NCBI RefSeq assembly: GCF_008630065.1 | Contig: NZ_VWPL01000021.1 | Location: 1-64,000 of the forward strand | Reading direction: 5' to 3' | Length of the DNA stretch: 64,000 bases | Source: Blastochloris sulfoviridis | Lineage (GTDB): Bacteria > Pseudomonadota > Alphaproteobacteria > Rhizobiales > Xanthobacteraceae | Part shown: positions 47,927 to 56,643 of the stretch, piece after piece | How the letters are laid out: every line of letters begins with the position of its first letter | Numbering within the stretch: position 1 is the stretch's first letter | Made by a program: the position numbers and the translations under genes | The notes under the pieces: model-generated | Seen by the model: only the letters and a program-made list of their open reading frames with translations | Database searches by the model: none | What the model was told of the DNA's origin: nothing

Positions 47927-48709
47927 TCATACGCCGAGATAGGATGCGAGCTTGTCGCGGTTGGCCTCGATGTCGTCGTTGCGGAACATGTCGATCACCC
48001 GGCCGTGCTCGACGACGTAGTGGCGGTCGGCGACGGTGGCGGCGAAGTGGAAGTTCTGCTCCACCAGCACGATGGTGAAGCCCTTGTGCTTGAGCGTGCG
48101 CACCAGCTCGCCGATCTGCTGCACGATCACCGGCGCCAGCCCTTCAGTCGGCTCGTCGAGCAGCAGAAGCTTGGCGCCGGTGCGCAGGATGCGGGCGATC
48201 GCCAGCATCTGCTGCTCACCGCCGGAGAGCTTGGTGCCCTGGCTGTAGCGGCGCTCCAGGAGGCGCGGAAACAGCTCGTAGACCTCGGCATCCGACAGGC
48301 CGCCCGGCTTGACCACCGGCGGCAGCAGCAGGTTCTCCTGCACGTTCAGGCCGGCGAAGATGCCGCGCTCCTCCGGGCACAGCGCGATGCCGAGCCGCGC
48401 CACCTTGTTGGAGGGCAGGTCCACGGTCTCGACCCCGTCGAAGCGGATCGAGCCCTTGCGGCTCTTCAGCATGCCCATGATGGCGCGCATGGTGGTGGTC
48501 TTGCCGGCGCCGTTGCGGCCGAGCAGCGTCACCACCTCGCCCTCCGGCACGGTGAAGGTCATGCCGTGCAGCACGTGGGACTCGCCGTAATAGGCGTGGA
48601 GGTCCGACACTTCGAGCAGGATGCGGTGCGCCGCCGCCGGCGCTGCCGCCGCGGATCCGGCCGCGCCGGCCGCGGGGGTGTTCGCGTCCATCGCGCCCGC
48701 CTCAGGCAT
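47927..48709 (-). CDS. livF: Branched-chain amino acid ABC transporter ATPase LivF
   Basis: A 260-residue ATPase with Walker A GRNGAGKTT, signature LSGGEQQMLAIARIL, Walker B LLLLDEPTEGLAP and the switch His region LVEQNFHFA. The CPEERGIFAGLNVQENL stretch is typical of LivF. The ATG at 48709 overlaps livG by 8 bp; an alternative ATG at 48691 would avoid the overlap. The first 28 residues are Ala-rich. Confidence 0.94.
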   Translation of the reverse strand: MPEAGAMDANTPAAGAAGSAAAAPAAAHRILLEVSDLHAYYGESHVLHGMTFTVPEGEVVTLLGRNGAGKTTTMRAIMGMLKSRKGSIRFDGVETVDLPSNKVARLGIALCPEERGIFAGLNVQENLLLPPVVKPGGLSDAEVYELFPRLLERRYSQGTKLSGGEQQMLAIARILRTGAKLLLLDEPTEGLAPVIVQQIGELVRTLKHKGFTIVLVEQNFHFAATVADRHYVVEHGRVIDMFRNDDIEANRDKLASYLGV

Positions 48710-49466
48710 GGCCGGTCCCCATATAGGCTTCCACCACTTCGGGGTTCTTGGAGACCTCCGAATAGGGGCCTTCGGCCAGCACCTGGCCGCGCGCCAGCAC
48801 GGTGATGGTATCGGACAGCCCGGCCACCACCGACAGATTGTGCTCGACCATCAGCACGGTGCGGTTCTTGCCGCCCTGGCGGGCGACGCGCTGGATCAGG
48901 TCGGCGATGCGCCCGACATCCTCGTGGCCCATGCCGGAGGTCGGCTCGTCGAGCAGCAGCATCTCGGGGTCGAGCGCCAGCGTGGTGGCGATCTCCAGCG
49001 CGCGCTTGCGGCCATAGGACAGGTCGGCCGCCGGCACGTCGGCGAATTCGGCGAGGCCGACATCGTCGAGCAGATCCATCGCCCGGCCGTCGAGCCGGCT
49101 GAGCGAGGCGTCCGACCGCCAGAACTGGAACGAGGTGCCGAGCGGCCGCTGCAGCGCCACCCGCACATTCTCCAGCGCCGTCATGTGGCCGAAGGTGGCG
49201 GAGATCTGGAAGCTCCTCACCATACCCAGCCGGGCGACGTCGGCGGGCCGGGTGCGGGTGATGTCGCGGCCGTTGTAGAAGATCGCGCCGCGCGACGGCT
49301 CCAGGAACTTGGTCAGCAGGTTGAAGCAGGTGGTCTTGCCGGCGCCGTTGGGGCCGATCAAGGCGTGGACGGATCCGCGCCGGATGCGCAGCGACACCGA
49401 GTCGACCGCGGTGAAGCCCTTGAAAACCTTGGTGAGGCCATCGGTCTCGACAATGAAGTCGCTCAT
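48702..49466 (-). CDS. livG: Branched-chain amino acid ABC transporter ATPase LivG
   Basis: A 254-residue ATPase with Walker A GPNGAGKTTCFNLL, a LSYGRKRALEIATTLAL signature region, Walker B MLLLDEPTSGM and the C-terminal MVEHNLSVV switch. The canonical LivG loop GMVRSFQISATF is present. The ATG at 49466 (MSDFIVETDGL) is preferred to the in-frame start at 49568, since homologues begin near this point. First gene of the liv operon. Confidence 0.94.
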   Translation of the reverse strand: MSDFIVETDGLTKVFKGFTAVDSVSLRIRRGSVHALIGPNGAGKTTCFNLLTKFLEPSRGAIFYNGRDITRTRPADVARLGMVRSFQISATFGHMTALENVRVALQRPLGTSFQFWRSDASLSRLDGRAMDLLDDVGLAEFADVPAADLSYGRKRALEIATTLALDPEMLLLDEPTSGMGHEDVGRIADLIQRVARQGGKNRTVLMVEHNLSVVAGLSDTITVLARGQVLAEGPYSEVSKNPEVVEAYMGTGHA

Positions 49467-49906
49467 GTCCTGCCTATGCTCTCCGCCGGCGTCTGGCGCG
49501 CCGCTGTCTGGAAAGCCCGCGTATCGTCCCATCAGGAACTTTACCACCAGGACGCCCCGCAAGGTCAAGCCTGTTGCGTCTGAAACCTTCGTCGCGCATG
49601 CCCCTGACCGGCGGCGACTCCCGGTAGCCCGCCGGCTGCTCGTTTGCCGCCTGTGGACGCTCGATCCGCGCTATACCGGCAGGGCGGTTGGGCCAGTATT
49701 GCCGGTGCGGCCGCGACAGGATCGACCGTGCGGGAAAAACGCATCCTGTGCGTGTGCGGCTAGGCGGGGTGGGCGGCTTTGCCGATGCTCCATTTCATGG
49801 TCGTGTCGCGCGGACGCGGCAAAGCTCCGGTCGAGGGGCGCGCGTCGCCGGAGTCACCGACGCCAGAGTCACCGACGCCAGAATCTTCGACGCCAGGAAA
49901 GGCCGG
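49467..49906. other. Gene-free stretch between divergent livG and maoC-pta
   Basis: About 440 bp holding the promoters of livG and of the maoC-pta gene. I see no clear promoter pair. Three direct 15-bp repeats lie at its right end (49851-49895), next to the maoC-pta ribosome binding site. Confidence 0.5.
49851..49895 (+). repeat. Three direct 15-bp repeats before a ribosome binding site
   Basis: Two identical units GAGTCACCGACGCCA are followed by a diverged third, GAATCTTCGACGCCA, and then directly by GGAAAGG and the ATG at 49907. The array is in the 5' leader of the maoC-pta gene. Confidence 0.85.
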
Positions 49907-51328
49907 ATGCCGTTTATCGAGAACAAGACCTATGACGAGATCGCGATCGGCGATTCCGCGCAGCTCGTCCGCCGGCTGACACTGCGCGACATCGAGATGT
50001 TCGCCGTGCTGTCGGGCGACGTGAACCCGGCGCATCTCGATCTCGAATACGCCAAGCACACGGTGTTCGGCGATCTGATCGGCCACGGCATGTGGGGTGC
50101 GGCGCTCATCTCCACGGTGCTCGGCACCCAGCTTCCCGGCCCCGGCACCATCTATCGCAGCCAGACGCTGTCGTTCAGCCGCCCGGTCAAGATCGGCGAC
50201 CGGCTGACCGTCAAGGTCGTGGTGACCCGCAAGGATCCGGAGAAGAAGCGCATCGGGCTGGACTGCTCGGCGGTCAATGAGAGCGGCGAGACGGTGATCA
50301 GCGGCACGGCGGAAGTGGTCGCGCCGACCGTGAAGGTGAAGCGGCCGCCGGCCGAGCTGCCGACGGTGCGGCTGGAGCACCGGCGCCCGCGCCTGCAGCG
50401 CCTGCTCGATCTCGCCGCCGACCCCGCGCCGGTGCGTGCCGCGATCGTCAATCCGGTCGATGCCGATGCGCTCGAACTGGCGTTGCAGGCGGCCGAAGCC
50501 GGCCTGCTCCAGCCGGTCCTGGTCGGCCGCGCCGCCGTGATCCGCCGGGTCGCCGCCGATGCCGGCCTCGACATCGCCTCCTTCGACCTCGTGCAGGCCG
50601 ACGACGAGCAGGCGGCGATCGACACGGCGTTTGCGCTGGCCCGCACCGGCAAGGTCGAGGCGATCGTCAACGGCTCGGTGGCGGAGGACGAGCTGGTGGC
50701 CGCCGCCGCCGCCGCATGCGCCGGGCGCGGCGCCCTCAGCCAAATCATGGTGATGGACGTGCCGACCTATCCGCGGCCGCTGCTGATCACCGACACCGGC
50801 GTGCACGTGGCGCCCACGCTCACCGTCAAGCGCGACATCGTGCAGAACGCCATCGATCTCGCGCTGGCCATCGGCATCGCCTGTCCGCGCGTGGCGCTGC
50901 TGTCGGCGGGGGTGGTGGTCACGCCGCGCGTGCCCTCGACGCTGGACGCCGCGCAACTGTGCAAGATGGCCGATCGCGGCCAGATCACCGGCGGCCAGCT
51001 CGACGGGCCGCTGTCGTTCGAGACCGCGGTCAACGAGGCGGCGGCGCGCGCCAAGGGCCTCACCTCGCCGGTGGCGGGCAATGCCGACATCCTGGTGGTG
51101 CCCAATCTGGAGGCCGGCGACATGCTGGCGATGGAGCTGCGCCATCTGGCCGACGCGCAGGCCGCCGGCATCCTGATGGGCGCCCGCGTGCCGATCGTGC
51201 CGGGAGGCAGCGGCGACACCATGCCGAGCCGGCTGGTGTCGTGCGCGCTGGCGCTGCTGGTGGTGCAGGCGCGCACCCGCGCCGGCTTCGCCGCCGCCGC
51301 CGGCGAGCCGCCGTCAACGGGCGGCTGA
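49907..51328 (+). CDS. Bifunctional enoyl-CoA hydratase (MaoC) / phosphate acyltransferase
   Basis: A 473-residue fusion. Residues 1-145 are a MaoC-type hot-dog hydratase (FAVLSGDVNPAHLDLEYAKHTVFGDLIGHGMW, containing the hydratase Asp/His motif). Residues about 160-465 are a PTA_PTB domain (VDADALELALQAAEAG, IVNGSVAEDEL, FETAVNEAA and VPNLEAGDMLA). The fusion is annotated in many alphaproteobacteria and may link (R)-3-hydroxyacyl-CoA with acyl phosphate. A downstream acetate or butyrate kinase, common with this protein, is absent here. ATG 49907. Confidence 0.92.
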   Translation: MPFIENKTYDEIAIGDSAQLVRRLTLRDIEMFAVLSGDVNPAHLDLEYAKHTVFGDLIGHGMWGAALISTVLGTQLPGPGTIYRSQTLSFSRPVKIGDRLTVKVVVTRKDPEKKRIGLDCSAVNESGETVISGTAEVVAPTVKVKRPPAELPTVRLEHRRPRLQRLLDLAADPAPVRAAIVNPVDADALELALQAAEAGLLQPVLVGRAAVIRRVAADAGLDIASFDLVQADDEQAAIDTAFALARTGKVEAIVNGSVAEDELVAAAAAACAGRGALSQIMVMDVPTYPRPLLITDTGVHVAPTLTVKRDIVQNAIDLALAIGIACPRVALLSAGVVVTPRVPSTLDAAQLCKMADRGQITGGQLDGPLSFETAVNEAAARAKGLTSPVAGNADILVVPNLEAGDMLAMELRHLADAQAAGILMGARVPIVPGGSGDTMPSRLVSCALALLVVQARTRAGFAAAAGEPPSTGG

Positions 51329-51546
51329 TACGGATTTCGGCTGAACGGCGCTCTTTCTTCCCCTCTCCCCTTGCGGGAGAGGGTGCCGAGCGATCTTTAG
51401 ATCGCGAGGCGGGTGAGGGGTGAGCTTCCAGCATGCGCCGTCTACACCCCTCACCCGGCTCGACCTCGCTTCGCTCGGCCTCGCCACCCTCTCCTGCAAG
51501 GGGAGAGGGAAGGAAGAAGGCGAGCCAATCACTCGGAAACCGAATA
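51328..51546. repeat. Composite palindromic repeat, full copy
   Basis: Outer arms ATACGGATTTCGGCTGA and inverted ATCACTCGGAAACCGAATA surround two short-loop CCCTCTCC/GGAGAGGG hairpins and the GGGTGAGGGGT/ACCCCTCACCC centre. It begins at the maoC-pta stop and ends 6 bp before the stop of the convergent chemoreceptor gene. Confidence 0.88.
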
Positions 51547-51551
51547 GCGCG

Positions 51552-53360
51552 TCAAGGCTTGCCGCCGCAGCACGCGCCGCCGTGGCTGTGGGGCGCGCCT
51601 GCGGCCGGGGTGCGCGGGGTGGCGGCGTCGAGATAGGCCAGCCGGCCATTGAGCGTCTGCGACATCTCGTCGAGGACGGCGAGCACCTCGCTCGATGCGC
51701 CGTTCAGATCCTTGAGCGCGGCGAGCGCGCCATCCATGTCGCCCTCGCCATAGGCGGCAATGGCGCGGATGCCGGCGGCGTGCACGCGCTGGTGCGGCGC
51801 CACGAGCTTGCCATAGGCCGGCAGCGCCTTGATGTCGGCCGCGGTGATGGCGTCGTACCATTTGCCGAGGCGGCAAGTGTGATGGTCGGGCACCTCGGCC
51901 ACCGGCCAGGTGTCGCGGCCCATCAGCACCTCCATCACGCGCTTCTTGAACATCACATGGTCGATCTTCGCCATCTCGACCAGCGAGCGGTGCGAGCCGG
52001 CGACGAACCACGCCTTGGCGTTCTCCGAGAAGCGGGCATTGGAGTTGTGCAGATGGCCGGCCATCGACACCAGGAGGTCGTGATTGTCGCCGGCAATGGC
52101 CGCCACCTTGTCGATCGAGGCGGCGATCTCGGCGCTGGCGCCCTTCTGCTGATGCAGGATGTCGGAGATGCCCTGCATGCGCGCCGAGACATTGCCGACC
52201 TGGTCGGCGACCACGGTCATGGTGCTGGCGGCTTCGCTGATCGCCGTCTGGCCCTCGACCACGGCGGACTTGGAGCGCTCCATCGTCGACAATATGACGC
52301 CCATGCCCTCGCGCAGCGAGGCGATGCGGCGGGTGATGTCCTCGGTCGATTTCGAGGTCTGGGTGGCGAGGCTCTTCACCTCGCTCGCCACCACCGCGAA
52401 GCCGCGGCCGGCCTCGCCGGCCCGCGCCGCCTCGATGGTGGCGTTGAGCGCCAGCAGGTTGGTCTGGCCGGCGATGCTCTCGATCACCGTCAGGATCTGG
52501 CCGATCTGCTCGGAGGCGACGGACAGTTCATCCACCGAGCGGGCGGTCTCCTCCACGGCGGCGGCGATGTTGGAGATCGCGCCGTTCACCTGCTCGACCG
52601 CGCTGCGCCCAGCGAGAACGTTGCGGTTGGTCTCGGCGGCGTCGTTGGCCGCGCCCTCGCTGTTGCGGGCGATGTCCTCGACCGAGGCGACGAGCTCGGC
52701 CGCGGCCGACGCGATGGTCTGCGCGCCCGACGACAGGTTGCGGGTGTTGCGCGACAGATGGGCGAGGTCGAAGGCGACATTGTTGACGTCGCTGACGGTG
52801 CCGGCGAGCGAGCGCAGGCTGGCGAGATTGTTCTCGCTCCGGATCGCGCGCGCGCCTTGCGCCAGCATCTGCGCCTGACCGGCGGCGCTGGCGCGGATGA
52901 TGTCCTCGAACAGGCGGGCGATCAGCGCGGTCAGCACCCGGTCGAGCGCGCGGCGGTTCAGCCGGTGCCGACGGGTGAGGTGCGGCACCAGCCGCATCAG
53001 CAGCCAGCCCTGGGCGGCGAGATGGCAGACGGGCGGCAGCGCCGCCTGTGCGTCGGCGGCGGAATGGGCCGCGGCCGGCGCCGTGCCGGTGAACAGCGCC
53101 TCCAGATGGGCCATCTGGGCGGCGACCAGTTGCGGCACCGCGGTGTCGTCGCCGACAAGTGGCGGAGAGCCGGGAAGATGGCGCAACCGTTCATAGAAGT
53201 CGCCAAGCTCGCCGCCGATCGTGTTTTTCAGGTCACGCCAGGCTGCAGCGACGGAATTTCCGCCATCGGCCACGCTGCCGAGCAGGTCTGCGATGCTCTC
53301 GACAGCGATGTTCGCATCCGCAGTAAATTCTTCCCGTAGTTGAACAGTTGAACCTGTCAC
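51552..53360 (-). CDS. Soluble chemoreceptor with C-terminal zinc-binding (CZB) domain
   Basis: A 602-residue receptor without transmembrane segments. The N-terminal 170 residues are helical and recall globin-coupled or other four-helix sensors ([21 protein letters not shown]) but are not clearly assignable. The signalling domain has [37 protein letters not shown]. The CZB domain carries the 3-His/1-Cys zinc set at about His468, Cys496, His523 and His527 (IDHVMF, CRLGKWY, HQRVH). The last residues [15 protein letters not shown] are an extra His/Cys-rich tail. GTG 53360 follows AAGGA. It may sense metal, redox or oxidant state in the cytosol. Confidence 0.9.
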   Translation of the reverse strand: MTGSTVQLREEFTADANIAVESIADLLGSVADGGNSVAAAWRDLKNTIGGELGDFYERLRHLPGSPPLVGDDTAVPQLVAAQMAHLEALFTGTAPAAAHSAADAQAALPPVCHLAAQGWLLMRLVPHLTRRHRLNRRALDRVLTALIARLFEDIIRASAAGQAQMLAQGARAIRSENNLASLRSLAGTVSDVNNVAFDLAHLSRNTRNLSSGAQTIASAAAELVASVEDIARNSEGAANDAAETNRNVLAGRSAVEQVNGAISNIAAAVEETARSVDELSVASEQIGQILTVIESIAGQTNLLALNATIEAARAGEAGRGFAVVASEVKSLATQTSKSTEDITRRIASLREGMGVILSTMERSKSAVVEGQTAISEAASTMTVVADQVGNVSARMQGISDILHQQKGASAEIAASIDKVAAIAGDNHDLLVSMAGHLHNSNARFSENAKAWFVAGSHRSLVEMAKIDHVMFKKRVMEVLMGRDTWPVAEVPDHHTCRLGKWYDAITAADIKALPAYGKLVAPHQRVHAAGIRAIAAYGEGDMDGALAALKDLNGASSEVLAVLDEMSQTLNGRLAYLDAATPRTPAAGAPHSHGGACCGGKP

Positions 53361-53456
53361 TGACGAATTCCTTGCCCCCGAGAATACCGGGAGAATACTG
53401 CAAGTAAGGTGTAAATGGGCCGTTACGACTGCTTACTACCAGTGCCCGGAAGCGGT

Positions 53457-53486
53457 AAAAAAATGCCGCGCCGGGTGGCGCGGCAT
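53457..53486 (-). terminator. Rho-independent terminator of the FMN reductase gene
   Basis: On the minus strand a perfect 10-bp stem ATGCCGCGCC/GGCGCGGCAT with a 4-nt loop is followed by seven T residues, 24 bp after the FMN reductase stop. This is the clearest intrinsic terminator in the window. Confidence 0.92.
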
Positions 53487-53510
53487 GTCCAGTCCAGTTT
53501 TGTGACAGTT

Positions 53511-54083
53511 TTATTTCGCCGCGCGCAGCGGCTTCAGCGCGTTCGTCCAGCGCAGAAGCTCGTCGAGCAGTCCCTTGGCGGCGTCCTTCTGGATGTCGTT
53601 CGGGGTGAACACCTTGTTGGCGTCGATCTGCTGTCCGACCAGCGGCACCACCACCGCCTCGACCAGCGGCACCATCTTCAGCGTCGTCAGGTGCAGCTTG
53701 GCGATCTGCACGCTGCGCAGGCCGCCGGAAATGCCGCCATAGGACACGAAGCCCGCCGGCTTGTAGTTCCACTCCTTGTAGACGAAATCGAGCGCATTGA
53801 TCAGCGACGGCGGCGGCGAGAAATTGTATTCGGGGAGGATGAACACATAGGCATCCGCCGCCGCAACGCTGGCCGCCCAGGCCTTGGTGTGGGCCTTTTC
53901 GTAGATCTGCGTCGAGGGATGCTGCGGCTCGTCATAGATCGGCAGGTTGAAGCTGGCGAGATCGACCGGTACCGCCTCGAACCCGCCATGGGCCTTGGCG
54001 GCGTCGTGGAACCATGCGGCGATCGACGGGCCGATGCGGCCGGGGCGGGTCGAGGTGGTGATGATGTGCAGGCGAGGGGCCAT
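53511..54083 (-). CDS. NAD(P)H-dependent FMN reductase
   Basis: A 190-residue flavodoxin-like flavoprotein. The phosphate-binding loop TTSTRPGRIG and PEYNFSPPPSLINALDFVYKEW are typical of the ArsH/ChrR/azoreductase-like FMN_red family; SYGGISGGLRSVQ is the second signature. It probably reduces quinones, azo compounds or flavin with NAD(P)H. ATG 54083 is preceded by AGGAG. It is divergent from an HxlR regulator, a common pairing in which the regulator represses the reductase. Confidence 0.9.
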   Translation of the reverse strand: MAPRLHIITTSTRPGRIGPSIAAWFHDAAKAHGGFEAVPVDLASFNLPIYDEPQHPSTQIYEKAHTKAWAASVAAADAYVFILPEYNFSPPPSLINALDFVYKEWNYKPAGFVSYGGISGGLRSVQIAKLHLTTLKMVPLVEAVVVPLVGQQIDANKVFTPNDIQKDAAKGLLDELLRWTNALKPLRAAK

Positions 54084-54097
54084 CGTTCCACTCCTGG

Positions 54098-54201
54098 AGC
54101 ATTTTCCGCACAAGTGGATACCGGTTGTGCGGAAGAAAATGCGACAAACCAGAAACTTAGAGCGCCCAATTTGATGCGGTCAGATCGGATCACGCTCTAG
54201 T
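54098..54201. repeat. Rhizobiales-style interspersed palindrome between reductase and regulator
   Basis: Two inverted repeats follow each other: ATTTTCCGCACAA with TTGTGCGGAAGAAAAT, and TAGAGCG with CGCTCTA (54158-54164 and 54193-54199). Similar GAGCATTTTCCGCA...TAGAGCG...CGCTCTAG elements are widespread in Rhizobiales genomes. It occupies most of the divergent promoter region. Confidence 0.7.
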
Positions 54202-54251
54202 GACCGGTGGGTTGGTATACTATTGTAACCAGCGATGACTATGTGACCGGC
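54200..54251. promoter_or_regulatory. Candidate promoter/operator of the HxlR regulator
   Basis: A -10-like TATACT lies at 54216-54221 in a rare AT-rich patch. GTGACCGG occurs on both sides of it (54200-54207 and 54244-54251) as a direct repeat 44 bp apart. It could be the site where the regulator controls itself and the divergent reductase. No biochemical support. Confidence 0.35.
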
Positions 54252-54278
54252 CCAGGGCCGGCGCAAGGAGGCACATCG

Positions 54279-54800
54279 ATGAAACCCGGTCACAGCCATG
54301 TGCCTGCAACCCAGGCTTTTGCCAACGGCATACCCAACGGCGGCACGCCCGCCAATCACGTCACCGCCGAGTGCGCGCGGGTGGCGCCGGTGCTGTCGCG
54401 CATCGGCGACAAATGGACGGTGCTGGTGGTGACGTTCCTCGGGCGCGGGCCGATGCGTTTCAACGCGCTGCGCCGGGAGATCGGCGGCATCTCGCAGCGC
54501 ATGCTGACGCTGACCCTGCGCAGCCTGGAGCGCGACGGGCTGGTGACCCGCACGGTCTACGCCACCGTGCCGCCGCAGGTGGAATATGCGCTGACCGAGC
54601 TTGGCCGCTCGCTGCTGATTCCGGTGTTGGCGATCCGCGACTGGGCGCGCCAGAACGCGCTCCAGATCGAGGCGGCGCAGCAGCATTTCGATGCCCTGGC
54701 CGCAGCGGCAAGGCCCGCCTGCGGCGGCGTGGCCCACACCGGCGGCCGGCCGTCAGCGGTTGGCGTCGACGAGATCGCGCACCTGCAGAGCGAGCGATAG
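54279..54800 (+). CDS. HxlR-family winged-helix transcriptional regulator
   Basis: A 173-residue regulator. The HxlR domain (about residues 30-125) has the typical [17 protein letters not shown] start, [33 protein letters not shown] recognition region and the wing [16 protein letters not shown] 54279 follows AAGGAGG. The N-terminal 28 residues and C-terminal Ala-rich tail lack family similarity. The end overlaps the convergent FAD-enzyme gene by 48 bp. Confidence 0.93.
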   Translation: MKPGHSHVPATQAFANGIPNGGTPANHVTAECARVAPVLSRIGDKWTVLVVTFLGRGPMRFNALRREIGGISQRMLTLTLRSLERDGLVTRTVYATVPPQVEYALTELGRSLLIPVLAIRDWARQNALQIEAAQQHFDALAAAARPACGGVAHTGGRPSAVGVDEIAHLQSER

Positions 54801-55865
54801 CGAGGCGGTGAGCCCCGGCGACTCGATGCCGAACAGATTGACCAGTCCCGGCACGCCGTGGTCGGCCGGCCCCTCCACCACGAAATCGGCCGCCGGCTCG
54901 CCGGGGCCGGTGATCTTGGGCCGGATGCCGGCATAGGCCGGCACCAGCGCGCCCTCCGGCAGGCCCGGCCAATAGCTGCGGATGGCGGCGGCGAACGCCG
55001 CGGCGCGGCTGGCGTCGGGCGTGTAGTCGAGCGCGTCGGTCCACTCGACGTCGGGGCCGAAGCGCACCTGCCCGCCAAGATCGATGGTGGCGTGGATGCC
55101 GAGCCCGGCCTGCTCGGGGATCGGATAGACGAGGTGGCGGAACGGCGGCCGGCCGCCGGCCAGCGCAAAATAATTGCCCTTGCAGAGCCGCGCCTGCGGC
55201 GCCCGCCCTTCGGGATAGCCCGCTATGCGCCGGGCGAGGTCGGGTGCCGCGAGGCCCGCGGCATTGACCAGCACGTCGCAGGCGAGCCGCATCGGCTCGG
55301 CGCCGCCGGTCTCGACGATGAAACCACGGCCGGTCGCCTCGGCGGCGGCAAGCGGGGTGGCCAGCGCCAGCATGCCGCCCGCGGCCTCGATGTCGCCGCG
55401 CAGCGCCAGCATGTAGCCGTGGCTGTCGAGAATGCCGGTGGACGGCGACCACAGCGCCCGCACGCAGGCGACCTCCGGCTCCAGCGCGCGCGCTTCGCCC
55501 TCGTCGAGCCAGGCGAGGTCGCCCGCGCCATTGGCCTCCGCCTGCGCCTTGAGGGCTTCGAGCTTCGCCACCTGCGCGTCGCTGGTGGCGACGATCAGCT
55601 TGCCGATGCGGCGGTGGTTGACGCCGTGGCTGGCGCAATAGGCGTAGAGCGCGCGGGCGCCGGCCACGCAATGGCGCGCCTTCAGGCTGCCCGGCGGATA
55701 ATAAATGCCGGCGTGGATCACCTCGGAATTGCGCGAGGACGCGCCGGTGCCGATCGCGCCTTCGGCCTCGACCAGCACCACCTCGCGCCCGGCCAGGGCC
55801 AGCGCGCGCGCCGCCGCGAGCCCGACCACGCCGGCACCGACGACGATCGCCTCGACGTGGTCCAT
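54753..55865 (-). CDS. FAD-dependent oxidoreductase, L-2-hydroxyglutarate oxidase-like
   Basis: A 370-residue DAO-superfamily enzyme. The FAD-binding [62 protein letters not shown] and the C-terminal [22 protein letters not shown] match the LhgO / L-2-hydroxyglutarate dehydrogenase group. It would convert L-2-hydroxyglutarate to 2-oxoglutarate, passing electrons to quinone or oxygen. ATG 55865 is preferred to an upstream in-frame start at 55922, which lies inside idi. It sits 8 bp after idi and is probably co-transcribed with it. Confidence 0.86.
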   Translation of the reverse strand: MDHVEAIVVGAGVVGLAAARALALAGREVVLVEAEGAIGTGASSRNSEVIHAGIYYPPGSLKARHCVAGARALYAYCASHGVNHRRIGKLIVATSDAQVAKLEALKAQAEANGAGDLAWLDEGEARALEPEVACVRALWSPSTGILDSHGYMLALRGDIEAAGGMLALATPLAAAEATGRGFIVETGGAEPMRLACDVLVNAAGLAAPDLARRIAGYPEGRAPQARLCKGNYFALAGGRPPFRHLVYPIPEQAGLGIHATIDLGGQVRFGPDVEWTDALDYTPDASRAAAFAAAIRSYWPGLPEGALVPAYAGIRPKITGPGEPAADFVVEGPADHGVPGLVNLFGIESPGLTASLSLALQVRDLVDANR

Positions 55866-55873
55866 CCGCCCGG

Positions 55874-56431
55874 TCAGCTCGTCATGTGGTCGAGGAAGTC
55901 GGCGACATAGTGGCGGAACCACACGGTGTAGGCGTCGGGGTGGGCGGCGATGTCGGCCACCAGATCCTCGACCGAAACCCAGCGCCAGGACTCCACCTCG
56001 TCGGGATCGGGCGAGATCGCGCCGTCATAGGTGCCGATGAACACGTGCACCACCTCGTGCTCGATCAAATCGGGGTCGACCGCGGCGCGGTAGGTGGTCA
56101 CGAACGCCGGCTCCAGCGCGCAGGCGATGCCCATCTCCTCGACCAGCCGGCGGCTGGCGGCGGCGGGGACGGTCTCGCCGGGCCGCGGATGGCTGCAGCA
56201 GGTGTTGGTCCACAGCCCGCCCGAATGATACTTGCCGGCGGCGCGCCGCTGCAGCAGCCAGCGCCCGTCGCGGTCGCGCACGATCACCGAAATGGCGAGA
56301 TGCTTGAGGCCCTTGCGATGGGCGTCGAGCTTCTCGGCGGTGCCGGACGGCTGGTCGGCGGCGTCGAGCAGCACAACATGCTCGAGCGTGCCGGCCGATG
56401 CCGGAACGCGATCCGTCCCAATCTGCTGCAT
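55874..56431 (-). CDS. idi: Isopentenyl-diphosphate delta-isomerase, type I
   Basis: A 185-residue Nudix-fold enzyme that interconverts isopentenyl and dimethylallyl diphosphate in isoprenoid synthesis. It has [20 protein letters not shown], the active-site Cys region [21 protein letters not shown], and the second catalytic region [15 protein letters not shown] 56431 follows AAGGA; an upstream in-frame start at 56503 would add 24 unrelated residues. In bacteria with the MEP pathway this gene is optional and is often tied to carotenoid, quinone or photosynthetic pigment demand, but no such genes are seen here. Confidence 0.93.
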   Translation of the reverse strand: MQQIGTDRVPASAGTLEHVVLLDAADQPSGTAEKLDAHRKGLKHLAISVIVRDRDGRWLLQRRAAGKYHSGGLWTNTCCSHPRPGETVPAAASRRLVEEMGIACALEPAFVTTYRAAVDPDLIEHEVVHVFIGTYDGAISPDPDEVESWRWVSVEDLVADIAAHPDAYTVWFRHYVADFLDHMTS

Positions 56432-56643
56432 GCTTTGATCCTTGAACTCCAGCGATGTCCGTCGCGGCGCGATGTCCGTGGGGCGGGAAAAGTGGCCGGC
56501 CATCGTAGCGTCCGCTCACGGGATGCCGCAATGTCGACGGGGTTTCGGTCGAGCGGTATACGTGTATCCTCTGACCGAACCTGTCGCGACCATTCGGCGT
56601 CAAATACGGGTATCGTTGCGGCGAAATTTTCCCGGAGGTTCGC

